The notes under the pieces: model-generated
The model's database searches: none
What the model was told of the DNA's origin: nothing
Seen by the model: the letters and a program-made list of their open reading frames with translations, nothing else
In this document: positions 29,010-40,189 of the stretch, piece by piece
Layout of the letters: each line of letters begins with the position of its first letter
How positions within the stretch are numbered: position 1 is the stretch's first letter
Program-made: the position numbers and the translations under genes
NCBI GenBank assembly: GCA_032158295.1
Contig: CM063262.1
Span: forward strand, 10,301,977-10,365,976
Length of the DNA: 64,000 nucleotides
Reading direction: 5' to 3'
From: Pycnopodia helianthoides
Taxonomy: Eukaryota; Echinodermata; Asteroidea; Forcipulatida; Asteriidae

Positions 29010-29367
29010 TTAAAGGAACATTACAAAATTGGTAAGAAAAGAACTTGTAAAATATACTTTTTGATCACAGATTTACATAAAACTTACACAGTCTAATGAT
29101 GATGATAGTAGAAAACATCCCTTGAAATATTTCTGTCTGAAATGCCATATTTGATGAGAAATTAATAAACTAGTTTTCCGATTGGAGTTTATTGCTCAGT
29201 GAGCGTTTTATTTCATTTGTTTTCACTATTTTCTCGTGACCCAGATGGCCGATCGATCTCAAACTTCTACAGGTTTGTCAGTTTATGTATATGGTGGATT
29301 ACATAAAGTGCTTACACTGCCAGCAACTGTTTTGTTAGCAAAAACCAATTCTGTAATGTTCCTTTAA
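29010..29367 (+). mobile_element. MITE family B
   Basis: TTAA at both ends. About 28 bp shorter than the full copies because part between TTTCATTTGTT and TTTTCACTATTTTC is missing. Confidence 0.9.
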
Positions 29368-30270
29368 AGGAATGATGACTCTCGGATAAGAACTCAATTT
29401 TGTATCATAAAAGTACTCAGTTTGTCACTGACGCCACAAACTCGGGGGGCTGGCCTCCCCAGGATTTTTTCAAAACTTTGGGGCAATCTTGACCCAAGGT
29501 TTGAGAAGTTTGGCCCAAGCACGCTGAATTGAAACAAGGCCCTCGGAATGTGTTTGACTTGGTGTTTGTCTTTGGATCCACAAGCCCCTACTGTGCATGC
29601 TGGGGCATTCTGTAGGGTTTTATCTTTATGATTTTCTATCTGAAGCCACCCCCCTCCCTTCTCAAATTCCATACTCTGTTGCACTGTGCTGCATTAGCAG
29701 GGTTCTACATGTACATAGCCTTAGGCCGTATCCGAAATGATGGCTACGGCTAGGGCTACGACTGTTGCTATAGGAAGAGTTTTGTGAAATCGACCCCAGT
29801 GTCTTTAAAAAGGGTAGGGTCATTTTTCAAAAATGGAATCTGGGGTGTTTTTTATTTTGTTTTTGTTTTGGATAATCCTAGCTCAAAAGCTAACAACTAA
29901 CCCTACCCAAAGTTGAAAAGAAATTTGGAGTTTAGTTGTCAGAAAATGTTTTTGGTTTGTTTTCAAGAGGCTGAGAGATTGTTGGAGGAATAGTTTGGAA
30001 TATTTAGGATTGGTCGCTGTTGGAAGCTGATTGAGTGCGGTGCACCCGTAGTGTTATGTTACGTTTTGAGACTTATCTCTTTCTAATGCGAAATATAACT
30101 TGATTTGTGATAGTTTGTAAACATTGATTCATGCAATTTGTCGTGAATTGTACCTTCTGGACTTTTAAAAAGTTTTGCTTGGTTTGTTTTGTAAAAAAAA
30201 AAGAGAGAAAAAAAAAAAGTAATTTTTTTTTACCATTTGTTTTGCTTTCTTTCTTATTGTTTAGTGATTA
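29368..30270. other. Repeat scraps, no gene
   Basis: Contains a lone F-family end (GAAGAGTTTTGTGAAATCGA at 29776), a GGCTACGGCTAGGGCTACG word at 29742, and A-rich DNA at 30190-30220. 29450-29540 resembles 48310-48390 (CCCAGGATTTTT, AAGCACGCTG). No coding frame is supported. Confidence 0.35.
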
Positions 30271-30353
30271 ACTTTTTTATGTACAGCACCTTTGAGCAAT
30301 TTATTGGTATATGGCACTTTGTAAATGCTGTTTTTATGATAGTATTATTATTA
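30271..30353 (+). mobile_element. LINE 3' tail (L2/CR1 type)
   Basis: GTACAGCACCTTTGAGCAAT, ATATGGCACTTTGTAAATGC and a TATTATTATTAT end match the 11085-11255 LINE tail in layout. Confidence 0.55.
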
Positions 30354-30404
30354 TGTGAAGCAGAGGTCTCTCCCAGCAAGGCTTGCCTGTGAGCTTACCC
30401 ACGG

Positions 30405-30431
30405 TGGGTGTGTGTGTGTGTGTGTGTGTGT
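30405..30431 (+). repeat. TG microsatellite
   Basis: About 13 TG/GT dinucleotides. Confidence 0.9.
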
Positions 30432-31185
30432 AGAGGGCTCATGGAGTAACCTCCAAGATGTCACTGAGCTCTCCCCTGTGCAACAGCTGGATGTTGGCCG
30501 AGGAGCTGGCCTTGCGAATTAGGATTGCAACTGTACCGAGTACCCCTGAAAGGTGTTATTGAGTTAGCCGGGCCCTGCCAGGCTGGGCCACATTGCATGG
30601 GGGCACTGCCACACCAGACAGCCGTGGTGTTCCTCCTGGCTTGGGGTTTTGTGCTAGTACTATAGTGGTTCTAGGGGATTTATTGCACTGGTTGTTGGTG
30701 GTATGTGGTTGTTGTTTTGCGGCATGGTGAACGGTGCAGTGGAGGGAAGCCATGGCGGTTGGTGATTGAAAAACAAAAAATTTGACTGTTGGGAACAGGA
30801 GCGGAGACCAAAGTTCGTTGTCTGTAAAGGTATGGGTTTGGCTTCATCAAGTAAAGTAATTGAATCTCTGCTGTTAGTGTCATCAGTAGTGTTAATGTGT
30901 ATACACTATGTATATTTCCTAAGCACACATTTTGTCAACCAGGCTGTAAATTGAGGACTTGTCTTTGTTTTCCCATTGTTTGGGCTTATTTTTGTTTTGT
31001 TTAGTGACAATAATGTTGGTTTTGTATTCGAAAGTGAAGTGAGGATGTCCTTGCTCTGTTAAAACACCTTGATCCCTTGATTTCAATGGATAGACACCAC
31101 CAATCATGTCCATGTATGTAATTGTGTACTTTTAGTGTCTATGTACATTTATAAAACATGTACCTTTTACCTGCATGAAGAATTT
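30432..31185. other. No gene seen
   Basis: 30430-30760 is GC-richer and may be part of an unrecognised repeat. The rest is AT-rich. No supported frame or RNA. Confidence 0.3.
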
Positions 31186-31640
31186 TGTACACTGTACCTT
31201 GTACAGTTATTCATGGTACATTATACCTTGAGTTGAACCTTGTACCTTATACCTTGTACCTATACATGTATCCTAGTACCTTATACATGGTACTTAGAAC
31301 TTTGTACCATAAACCCTGTACTTTTGTACATTGTATGTTGTGCATTGTACATGTAACTTGTACTTTGCACCTTGTAACTTAAAACTTGTACCTTGTACAT
31401 TTTACCTTATACCTTATTATACCTTGTACTAGAACCTTGTACCTTGCACCTTGATCCCTGTACCTTTGTACATTGTGTTTTGTACATTGTACACACACTT
31501 TGTACTTTGTACTTTATAACTTGTACATACCTTGTACCTTGTACCTTGTGCCTTGTACCTTGTGCCTTGTACCTTGTACCTTGTACCTTTCACCTTGCAC
31601 CTTGTAACTTGCACATTGGGTACCTTGTAACTTGTAGTTA
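31186..31640 (+). repeat. Heptamer array (GTACCTT)n
   Basis: About 450 bp built from variants of TTGTACC. Some units read TTGCACC or TTGTGCC. Because 7 is not a multiple of 3, every frame gives a heptapeptide repeat, which explains the open frames on both strands. Confidence 0.9.
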
Positions 31641-31650
31641 GAAAACCTCC

Positions 31651-31875
31651 TTTTCATCCCAAATTTGAATCTAAAAAAGGCTTCAGGTCGCAGGCATCTG
31701 AAAGAACACAATTCTATGCAACAAGGGTGGTTTTTTCTTTCATTATTTTCTTGCAACTTTGGTGACTAATTGAGCCCAAATTTTCACAGGTTTGTTATTT
31801 TATACATATGTCGGGATACACCAAGGTAGGATACTTGTTATTGACAACTAGCGATAGTACACCCTGCCTTTGACC
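31651..31875 (+). mobile_element. MITE family A, right half
   Basis: AGGCTTCAGGTCGCAGGCAT, GAGCCCAAATTTTCACAGG, TACACCAAGGTAGGATAC and GTACACCCTGCCTTT. Left half absent; abuts the heptamer array. Confidence 0.75.
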
Positions 31876-33515
31876 ACCTGTAGCATTTGGTCAGCGGATG
31901 GGAGAACGCTACTCACAGATGATTAACGCCTCCCGTCAGCTGTACCTCAAGTACGTCTTTATGACGGCAGTTATTTCTCCCAAGTTGTCAACGCCGTGTA
32001 GCTCATCTCTTGCACTGTTTACTCTGATGCTCCACGCTGTCTTACAGCTTCCTGACCACTCCCAAGATCTCTGCCCCGAGAAAAAACACAAACCCCCCTC
32101 CTCCCATCCACCTCAGGAAACCGTGGTGATTATCTTTCCTCGTTAACCTCCCCCATCGTAAACCTCCTCCTTCACCTACTTCCTCCCTTCTTAAAGAAAA
32201 ATAAAAAAAGAAGACAGTTTCGGGGGCTCACCTGATTTTGTTTCCCTCCCCTCTCTGTCTTCTGGAGTGTCACTTTGTGATGCAGGCTTCCTTTCGGATT
32301 CTGTCTAGACTGGGGGGATATTTTGTTGTTGTTCGAGGGGACAAAGGCAGTGACGACCTTGTTATGCTATCAATTACACTAATCAAGGCTTGCTCTTTAT
32401 CTCTGTGGGGCTCTTAGTCCCTCTTCTCTCTCTTCACAAGGCTTGTATCGATTCTTAGGAAATTGCGACATCTTCAAAAGGTTCTTTTTTGAGTGGGATG
32501 AAGAGGTTTTTTTTTAAGGGGGGGGGGAGGATATGCGGGGAGATTGTTGTAAGGTCATGAAGCATTTTTGATTCTGGAGGGAACGCCGGGCTGAGCGGCT
32601 AATGTTTGACTAATGACTCTGAAGAGATAATGACAAGCGATTCTGTGGGAAGGTATAAATGAGTTTTTAATGATAAAATCCAGATAGATGACTTCTTGAT
32701 GATAATTCTCGAGGAACGACTTCCGTAATGATGAATCTGAAGTGAGGTTTTCTGGAGAACCGCTTTGAAGACTCTAGTTTGTCCGTTTTAATGCTAACAC
32801 CCATGATCTTGTTTGAAGGCCTCGTCGATCAATTCGGGCGAACATTTTGAAGAGACAGACGCCTTCAAATTGAAAGCTGATATTCCTGCGGGGGACTAAA
32901 GATCAGCTTGAACGAAAACGGCAACGAGTGATCTTTGCTGAAATGCATTTCAAACGGGTTCAATCAGTAAGGAAATGGAGTTCACATGAGAGTAAACAGA
33001 TGTTAATTGTAAAAATAACCCACTCATTTTTAGTACCCTTCTCCGATTTCCTTTTTTAGAAAGATTCGCAAAAAGCCCCTTGACGTCTTCATCCATGTTA
33101 CGTCATTTGAGGGCGCTCCGTTTTGTGCAACCGCTTTTTGCAATAACAAAGCAACATCCCACAGATGACGTTAAAGTATTGTCATTTTTGCTGCACGCCG
33201 TCAACGGCAGAAATGTAGCTTTTTTTTTTTTTAAACCTTGAGGTTGGGGCCTAATTTTTTAATCTATAGTTAGGAAAAATTCAGAAGTGTAAAAATAAAG
33301 AAAAACATTTTTATTAAGCAAGTTTAAATAGCTTTCTCATTAACAACTTGTTGCTGAAAAGTGAAATAGCTGATTAAGAAGGTGACCACCCAGAGTTGTT
33401 ACACCACCAGTTCTACTACCAGTTCTTTTCAGAACTGTCTTTGTGATTTGGGCAATGGCAACCAGAAAATTTAAGCATTAGCGAAAAACTCAAGTAATTT
33501 GTCTCTGAATTTTCT
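31876..33515. other. Long repeat-poor island, no gene called
   Basis: The longest stretch with no recognised repeat in this half of the window. A frame at 31898-32146 (+) has an initial part without obvious bias toward noncoding sequence but no known domain. A donor-like CTCACCTG (minus) occurs at 32230. Possibly conserved noncoding DNA. Confidence 0.3.
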
Positions 33516-33552
33516 ATGTCTTTTCAAAGGTAGGGTCATAGATTGGTAAATA
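33516..33552 (+). mobile_element. MITE family G, lone left end
   Basis: AAAGGTAGGGTCATAGATTG and GGTAAATAC only. Confidence 0.55.
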
Positions 33553-34689
33553 CTTTTCTTGTCCAGTAAAAAGTTTTGAGCAACCAACCTTGAGGTCTTG
33601 TGGATTTTCCCAATTTTTTTTAGTCCTGCCATGATACAATTTCACTAATTGTTCATATACTGTAGCCACAAACCCTAGTCCTTTGATACGATGCAGAAGT
33701 ATGTAAGGCAAAATAAAAAAAACAACAACATGTTTTAGCGTCCTCCTTTTTTGAAAAAGAGGAGGGGGGGGGGGCCTTTTTTTCAAGACAACCAGCCGGG
33801 CTGTTTTTAAAGGTAGTTGCCAGCTTTTTTCTGTGTGTCATTTTTTATGTGCTATAGTCAAAATCAGTGCTTTAAATGTATTTTAGAATCAACTTTTGTT
33901 GTCAGAGACGTAAAAAATGGATCCTAAAAAAAAAAAAAAAAAAATGGAGGGGCCTCTTAAAAGGAAGCGGGCGGGGACGCTTAACATTTAAAAAATAATT
34001 ATTTGGCCTAACTGCCGTGGAGGGTTTTTAAAAGCGCCCATCTATCATCCACTATGGTTTCTACTTCAGAAATTCCGAGAAATAAATTACTGCCAAGAGA
34101 ACTTCCAACTTTCACACGCCAGCCTTTCTCTTCAAACTGAAACCACCAAAAACGTAATTAGATTTCTCTTTCATTTGACACTGTTCTCTTGTCCTTTGGG
34201 GTTTTGGCCCACGGCCACCTTCATTAGAGTGTCCGTTAGTGGGGCCGGGCCCCGGGCCCCGGATGGTGGACGTACCCTGTGTGCTTGCCCTGTCCACATT
34301 CTCCAAGTTATGATTTACGGCGCCCTTGAGTGGGAATTAGTTTTTGTCTGAAGGGTGTTCAGTCATTAAACTGTTTATGACTCCACTTCTGAACTCATCC
34401 AATGAAATAAACATTCCACAGCTAGATATATTTTATAAAAAAAGTTATATTATTGGCCTTGTTTACCGAATCAACTTGGTTATATGGCAATTTCTTTTTC
34501 CAAATTAATTCTTGAAGGATTTTATAGAAATAGTTCTTCGGTTTCCACAATCGGTTCCCACAATCGCGAAGGTTGTGTGAAAAAAGGGGGGAACTTGGCA
34601 TGTTGATTTATCGACTGATCGGTTTAAAAAGGATGGATGATGAGAAAATTTCAGACCTTCGAAAAAGTTTCTGCCAAACGCTCTCCATA
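33553..34689. other. No gene; poly-G and poly-A runs
   Basis: G run at about 33765-33774 and A run at about 33928-33946. CCGGGCCCCGGGCCCCGG at 34246-34262 is strongly self-complementary. No supported gene. Confidence 0.35.
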
Positions 34690-34866
34690 ACAACAACAAA
34701 CAAAATGTCAACAACAAACAAAATGTCAACAACAAAAAATGTCAACAACAAACAAAATGTCAACAACAAACAAATGTCAACAAAAACAAATTGTCAACAA
34801 CAAACAAATGTCAACAACAAACAAATGTCAACAACAAACAAAATGTCAAAAACAAACAAAATGTCA
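34690..34866 (+). repeat. 18-bp minisatellite, about 10 units
   Basis: The unit AACAACAAACAAAATGTC occurs with small deletions. An open frame through it encodes only Asn/Lys/Met/Ser/Thr repeats and is not a gene. Confidence 0.9.
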
Positions 34867-34902
34867 CCAATAAAAAATTGATGAATTTGAGTCCGCCATC
34901 AT

Positions 34903-35060
34903 AAGGGTAGGATAGCTCAGTTGGTAGAGCACCCGGCTTGTTAACCAGGAGGTCGCAGGTCAAATCCTGTCACACCCACATTGTCGTTGTTCGCCCCAAA
35001 GTTTAATGAAACTTAACCCAGTCACTTTCTCTTGTAGTTTATTACATATTTTTATCAATT
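34903..35060 (+). mobile_element. SINE-A subfamily copy, plus strand
   Basis: tRNA-like body about 34906-34980 with A box TAGCTCAGTTGG. The anticodon loop TTGTTAA keeps T33 and reads GTT (Asn). T arm GCAGG/CCTGT is paired, and the B box has lost one T (AGGTCAAATCC). Tail CGCCCCAAAGTTTAATG. Forms an inverted pair with the next entry. Confidence 0.75.
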
Positions 35061-35074
35061 AAATAGTAAACAAC

Positions 35075-35270
35075 TAGGGAAACTGACTGGGTCAGTTTTA
35101 AATAATTTTGGTGTGGAACAAAGACAAGTTACAAGAGTGGATTTGAACTTGCGACTCCTTGATTAACCTGCTGGCGCTCTACCAACTGAGCTATCTAGCC
35201 CTAATGTTGGCTGTCTCCCTATTTTTTCACTCTCTTTGTTCGGGGGTGCCAGTCAGAAGCCAGTCAGAAA
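35075..35270 (-). mobile_element. SINE-A copy, minus strand
   Basis: tRNA-like body 35129-35200, leader with GGGAGACAGCCAACATTAGG. 15 bp separate it from the plus-strand copy. On its 5' side it abuts a LINE fragment. Confidence 0.75.
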
Positions 35271-35274
35271 TCTT

Positions 35275-35512
35275 AGTGAGAAATCTTTCCAATTTAATGT
35301 CATATTACACCCCTCCACACTTTCTTGGGTCCACACTTGACATCGCTCACTTGAATGTTCCTCGTGCAAACAAACTTCTGTGTCAAAAAGCATTCAGTGC
35401 AGCTGGACCAATGATTTGGAACAATCTTCCTCCTGTCATTAGGGAATCTCTTTTTTCGGAAAGGTCTCAAGACTCACCTCTATCCTTGTTAATTTGTATT
35501 ATGTGTGCTATG
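35275..35512 (+). pseudogene. CR1/L2-like LINE ORF2, C-terminal fragment
   Basis: Reads LMSYYTPPHFLGSTLD, HLNVPRANKLLCQKAFSAAG and PMIWNNLPPVIRES, parallel to 9175-9330. One frame is kept but both sides are cut, by SINE-A and by a D element at 35517. Confidence 0.75.
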
Positions 35513-35516
35513 ATCA

Positions 35517-35712
35517 GGGCCCAATTTCATAGAGCTGCTTAAGCACAAAAATTAGCTAAGCACAACAAAATTATGCTTACCAGAATAAGGTTACCAGCCA
35601 AACTACCATGTCACATGTACAACTTGTGTTTCTGGTATCCTGCTCATTTCTGATTTTAGCAGACAATTGTAAGCAATATTTTCTGCTTAAGCAGCTCTAT
35701 GAAATTGGACCC
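35517..35712. mobile_element. MITE family D, complete
   Basis: GGGCCCAATTTCATAGAGC at the left, GCTCTATGAAATTGGACCC at the right. Interior ACCAGCCAAACTACCATGTC and ACATGTACAACTTGTG. A good reference for the family. Confidence 0.8.
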
Positions 35713-36933
35713 ATGTTAATTATGTTATGTTATGTCAAACACAGAGTCAGGTCAACCAGCCTTTTGCTCGCTGACATTTTAATTGTAAGGGCAGCCTTGA
35801 TATCTTGTTGTGACATTTCTTCATATTAGCTTACAATATTTTTTTCTCCTCTTTAGTCTTACATTACTTTTATTTTTACTTTGCTAAACTGCTTCCTCCA
35901 GACTCCGATCGGTGTTTGGTCCTCTCCCAGTTATTATTCTTTCCTTTTCAAAGAAGAAAGAAGAAAATGGACACAGCATGACCAGTTCAGAGTGAAGGTT
36001 TTTGTCAGGGGATGGGGGGCATCCTGGAATGCCCACTGTGTCGTTTGTTTTTGGTCTTCATTTGGGTTTTATTTGCTCCAGTGTTTACGGTCTGTAATTT
36101 GAGGACTTTGGTCTTAAACCAATACCTAATTTTTTTACAGCTGCTCGATGCAGAGGATTGCTCTATGCGCTAAGCCCCAACAAAAAAATGCAAGGGGGAC
36201 CAGTGACAGACCTCTAACATCACAGTGCTTTTTAGCTGGTTGTCTGCATTTGACTTTGCTGTTTTTTCGCTGAGCAAAATGTTTTGAAGCTTGGTAATGT
36301 TTGTTTGTTTTAGTTAGACAATCTCCACAGAATTCTTTGAAATACAACAAGTGGACAAAAACCAAGTGAATTAGATACAAGAATCAGAAAAGACATTGGA
36401 ATCTGAGGAATTGTCGAGGATAACACAATAAAGCTAGAAAAAAGCTTATTTCCAATGTGGTCCTCTAAATAACAAAATAGATTCAAAATACACTCAAAAA
36501 GACACAACACGAAAAAAACATGGTTAAGAAACACGTATACAAAAATTTGACTAGAAAAATTGCACATGGAATAACAAAAAATGGAACAAGCGACCAAGAC
36601 ACCAAACAACATACAAAGTGGTTTCATCTGGCTACTGTGTCACCACGAGTACTGCTCTATTGAACAAAATATTAAATGCACCAACTAAAACTATGTGAAG
36701 CTCTTTGGCACAAGCATGACAAGTGTAGAATCTGGTTTTACAGTGTCTGTCGCTCTAAGCAGTGTGAAGGGCCATTCCAATTGGTCTCAAACACAACTGT
36801 GTCTGGCCTTGGATTATGTTTTAAGTGTGGAATTTCTGTTTTTATGGCCATTTTTTTATGGGGCATGGGCATTGGTCAGCTCATCTTCCTCCATGGTCAG
36901 CTGTAATGAGTTATTCAATGATATGAAGGTGGA
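35713..36933. other. AT-rich unique stretch, no gene
   Basis: A minus-strand frame at 36310-36627 has many hydrophobic residues simply because the + strand is A-rich. No domain, no repeat recognised. Confidence 0.35.
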
Positions 36934-37400
36934 TATGCACAGATACATGTTCTAGCTTTGGTTCCGTCTATGGTTCATGGTTCTATACATGTATGGTTCT
37001 TAGCTGAGGAATGTGGAATTTTATGCAGTGATATGATGGAGGAGTCCTATACATGTATGTACAGATACATGTTCTAGCTTTGGTTCTGTCTATGGTTTAT
37101 GGTTCTATACATGTATGGTTCTTAGCTGAGGAATGTGGAATTTTATGCAGTGATATGATGGAGGAGTCCTATATGCACAGATGCATGTTCTAACTTTGGT
37201 TCTGTCTATGGTTCTTGGTTCTATGGTTCTTAGCTGAGGAATGTGGAATTTTGTGCAGTGATATGATGGAGGAGTCCTACAGTATATGTACAGATGCATG
37301 CTCTAGCTTTGGTTCTGCCTGTGGTTCATGGTTCTATACATGTGTGGTTCTTAGCTGAGGAATGTGGAATGTTATGCAGTGATGCTATGGAAGAGTCCTT
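36934..37400 (+). repeat. About 115-bp tandem repeat, 4 units
   Basis: Units begin near 36936, 37058, 37170 and 37282. Each has CAGATRCATGYTCTAGCTTTGG, GGTTCTTAGCTGAGGAATG and ATGATGGAGGAGTCC. Units differ by small deletions and by the number of ATACATGTATG words. Confidence 0.85.
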
Positions 37401-38065
37401 GCCTACATGTACCTTGCCTAGTATGTTTGGGCTATGGTTCTAGCTGTAGTTCTATTTATGGTTCTGACTATGGGTTTACATTGTATGGTTTTACTTGTCA
37501 TGCTTGTAGGCTATTTTATGGTTCTTAGCGAGTGGATGTGGATTTTTTTTTAATGAGTCATTTTTTGTGAAGTACTGTAGGCATTGGTTGCCATTCACAT
37601 TGTAGGCCTGTGCAAGTCTCACGCGTATTCATACTTTCGGGACTAATTTAGTCTCAACCAAATTGAATTTTACGTGTGCTCAATTCTATTTCTTCAAATA
37701 CTTCAGTTTGGTGTAGTTAATGGCTTCAAATATTGCATCATATCGTTGGGAAAGTAAAATTTAGCCATGAAATATATGAAAGTAAAAATAAATTCAACAA
37801 ACCCCAAAAGAAAACCTGAAAAATAAGACTTGACCTCCGTTTCTGGTCACTTGTAAAAAAATTAAGAATTTTGCCCAACTGACGTTTATGTTATCATTAA
37901 ACCTACATGTTTTCAATAATCGCTCAAATTTGGGCGTGATTGGCAAATGGGGTTTCCAAAAAAATAACGTTCCTCGTCCCAAGTTTTGGTTTTGTTTCAG
38001 TGTTAGTTTGAACAAAGTATTGGTATTTTTATATCAAAATTGAAATTGTATTTATAACAAACTGC
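37401..38065. other. No gene seen
   Basis: AT-rich; GGTTCT words continue weakly to about 37520. Nothing else supported. Confidence 0.3.
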
Positions 38066-38358
38066 TTAATGGGTATTTTTATTTTAAAGAATTTTGTGCA
38101 AATAGACTTTCAAGAGAAGACTAGTCTTCTTTCGAGTTGTTTATTCATTTTTGATACGGGCGAGACTCACACAGTCTATTGGGGGAAACCCTTATTGGCT
38201 TGCTGTGTCACTTTGTAAATGAGTCTATTGGGTATTTTTAATTTAAAGAATTCCAAAAAAAGATTAGTCTTCTTTCGAGTTGTTTTCTCATTTTTGATAC
38301 GGTTGAGACTTGCACTGTCTATTGGGAAAACCACGATTGGCTTGTAAATGAGTCTATT
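38066..38358 (+). repeat. About 160-bp tandem duplication
   Basis: GGGTATTTTTATTTTAAAG ... AGTCTTCTTTCGAGTTGTTT ... TTTTTGATACGG occurs at 38071 and 38230. The second unit is shorter. Confidence 0.8.
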
Positions 38359-38687
38359 CTAGCATTATCACAGTAAGACCTATACACTAACGGGAGTCCT
38401 GTAACCCTGTCGACCAAGTAGTCCCCAAAAAGTTCAACACCTCCATTCCCCCTCATCCTACCGTGCCGCCTTAAAAAGTCCTCAATTCAATTAAGTTTTC
38501 ACGTGGTGGGTCCCAAAATATACAATGACAGGTGTGCCTCTCCGCCGTGCAGCGTCCCTCCTCAAACACGCATAATCCACCTCACCTGTAGGCCCTCGGG
38601 GGAGACAGAATTTCAGCACATTCTGCGCATTATCGCTAATAATTTTCGGCGAATTTGTTTACGGACACAGGGAGTCCGACTGGGTGG
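38359..38687. other. No gene seen
   Basis: GC-richer unique island with a short + frame (38503-38697) and no recognisable domain. A CTCACCTG donor-like word (minus) at 38582. Confidence 0.3.
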
Positions 38688-40189
38688 AAACTACTAGGGG
38701 GCTTTGATCTAGTAGTTTAAGACTTGGACTGGGTATTAATGGAACTGGATAATTCATTGAATACTTGCATATAATACTTTCTGGGGGCTTTGATCTAGTA
38801 GTTTAAAACTTGAACCGGGTATTAATGGAACTGGATAATTCACCGATACTTGCATATAATAGTACTTTGCTTTTGTAGTAACTAGTTACCATAGGAATAA
38901 ATAGTGAAGTTTTCTTTTTTAAATTATCTTTAAATGACAGCTTTGGTCTGTACCTGTGGAGGAAAATACTTTCTGGTTTATATTTTTGTCTGGTAGTTTA
39001 AGACGACGACTGAATATCAATGGAACTGGATCTGTTATTGAATACCTGCATATAATAGTACTTTGCTTTTGTAGCTACCATAGGAATAAAAAGTGAAGTT
39101 TTCTTTTTGAAATTGTCTTGACATGGCAGCTTTCTCATTGTACCCATCTGTAACATGGAAGGTTGGCCAGGGTGTGATTGGTCCATTACCTGTGGTGGAA
39201 ACTACTCGGGGGCTTTGATCTAGTAGTTTAGTACTTGGACTGAGTATTAATGGAACTGGATAATTCATTGAATACTTGCATATGTGCATTAGCCACAATT
39301 ATGGGTACACATTTTTTTCCGTGTCCATGTTATGAACAACAAGCTTCAAATCCTACGAACAACCGTTTGGAAACCAGTGATGAAACAGTTATTTCAATGT
39401 TGTTTGTAAATTATTAACCAGCGCTGTGTGAATGAAGAGTAGAAAGTACTTGAGTTTGGTCGAATACAAGATCTGCAAAGAGTTACTCAATATTTATGTG
39501 TTGTTCATTTGGTGTCTTTGTTACAAAAAGTGTACCCATGATTGTGGCTGTGCACATATAATAGTGCTTTGCTTTTGTAGTTACCACAGCAATAAATAGT
39601 GAAGTTTTCTTTTTAGAAATATAAGTGACATGGCAGCTTTCTCACTGTACCCATCTGTAACATGGAAGGTTGGCCAGGGTGTGATTGGTTCGGAAGAAAA
39701 TACTTTCTGGGGGCTTTGATCTGGTAGTTTAAGCCTTGGAAGTCGGTAATTCATTGAAATAGTTCTTTGCTTCTGTGGTTAACACAGCAATAGATAGTGA
39801 AGTTTTCATTTTGAAATTATCTTGACATGACAGCGTTGTCACTGTACCCATCTATAACATGGAAGGCTGGCTTACATGTAGGTGTGATTGGTTCGGAAGA
39901 AAACACTTTCTGGGGGCTTTGATCTTGTAGTTTAAGCCTTGGAAGTCGGTAATTCATTGAAATAGTTCTTTGCTTCTGTGGTTAACACAGCAATAGATAG
40001 TGAAGTTTTCATTTTGAAATTATCTTGACATGGCAGCGTTGTCACTGTACCCATCTGTAACATGGAAGGCTGGCTTAGGTTTGATTGGTCCGTTACCTGT
40101 GGAGGTAACTACTCTCTGGTGGCTTGATCTAGTTGTTTAAGATTTCGACCGAGTACCAATGGAAGTTGGTAATTCATTGAATACTGCTG
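38688..40189 (+). repeat. Degenerate tandem array, about 90-230 bp units
   Basis: Repeated blocks: GGGGGCTTTGATCTAGTAG, AATGGAACTGGATAATTC, TTGCATATAATAGTACTTTG, AATAAATAGTGAAGTTTTC, CACTGTACCCATCTGTAAC and ACATGGAAGGTTGGCC. At least seven units in different states of deletion. MITE H sits inside one of them (39283-39556). Confidence 0.8.
39283..39556. mobile_element. MITE family H, complete, TA target
   Basis: 274 bp with ends TGTGCATTAGCCACAATTAT and ATGATTGTGGCTGTGCACA, inverted. Flanked by TA (39281-39282, 39557-39558). Other array units read GCATATAATAG without the insert, giving the empty site. TA duplication fits the Tc1/mariner group. Confidence 0.85.

Noticed and set aside
31393..31756. 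Frames with YKVQGTR or LVPCTL repeats
   Set aside because: Heptamer array; the same peptide appears in all frames.
32225..32310. Minus-strand exon ending in CAG|GTGAGC
   Set aside because: The acceptor side is weak and the frame carries no recognisable sequence; too little to call.
34573..34881. Open frame of 102 codons on the + strand
   Set aside because: Two thirds of it is the 18-bp minisatellite, giving only NKMST-type repeats.
35159..35542. 127-codon + frame
   Set aside because: Runs through an antisense SINE, a LINE fragment and the start of a D element. Only the LINE part is real former coding sequence.
36310..36627. Hydrophobic 105-codon minus frame that looks like a membrane protein
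   Set aside because: The + strand is A-rich, which forces Phe/Leu/Val codons on the minus strand. No start context or homologous pattern.
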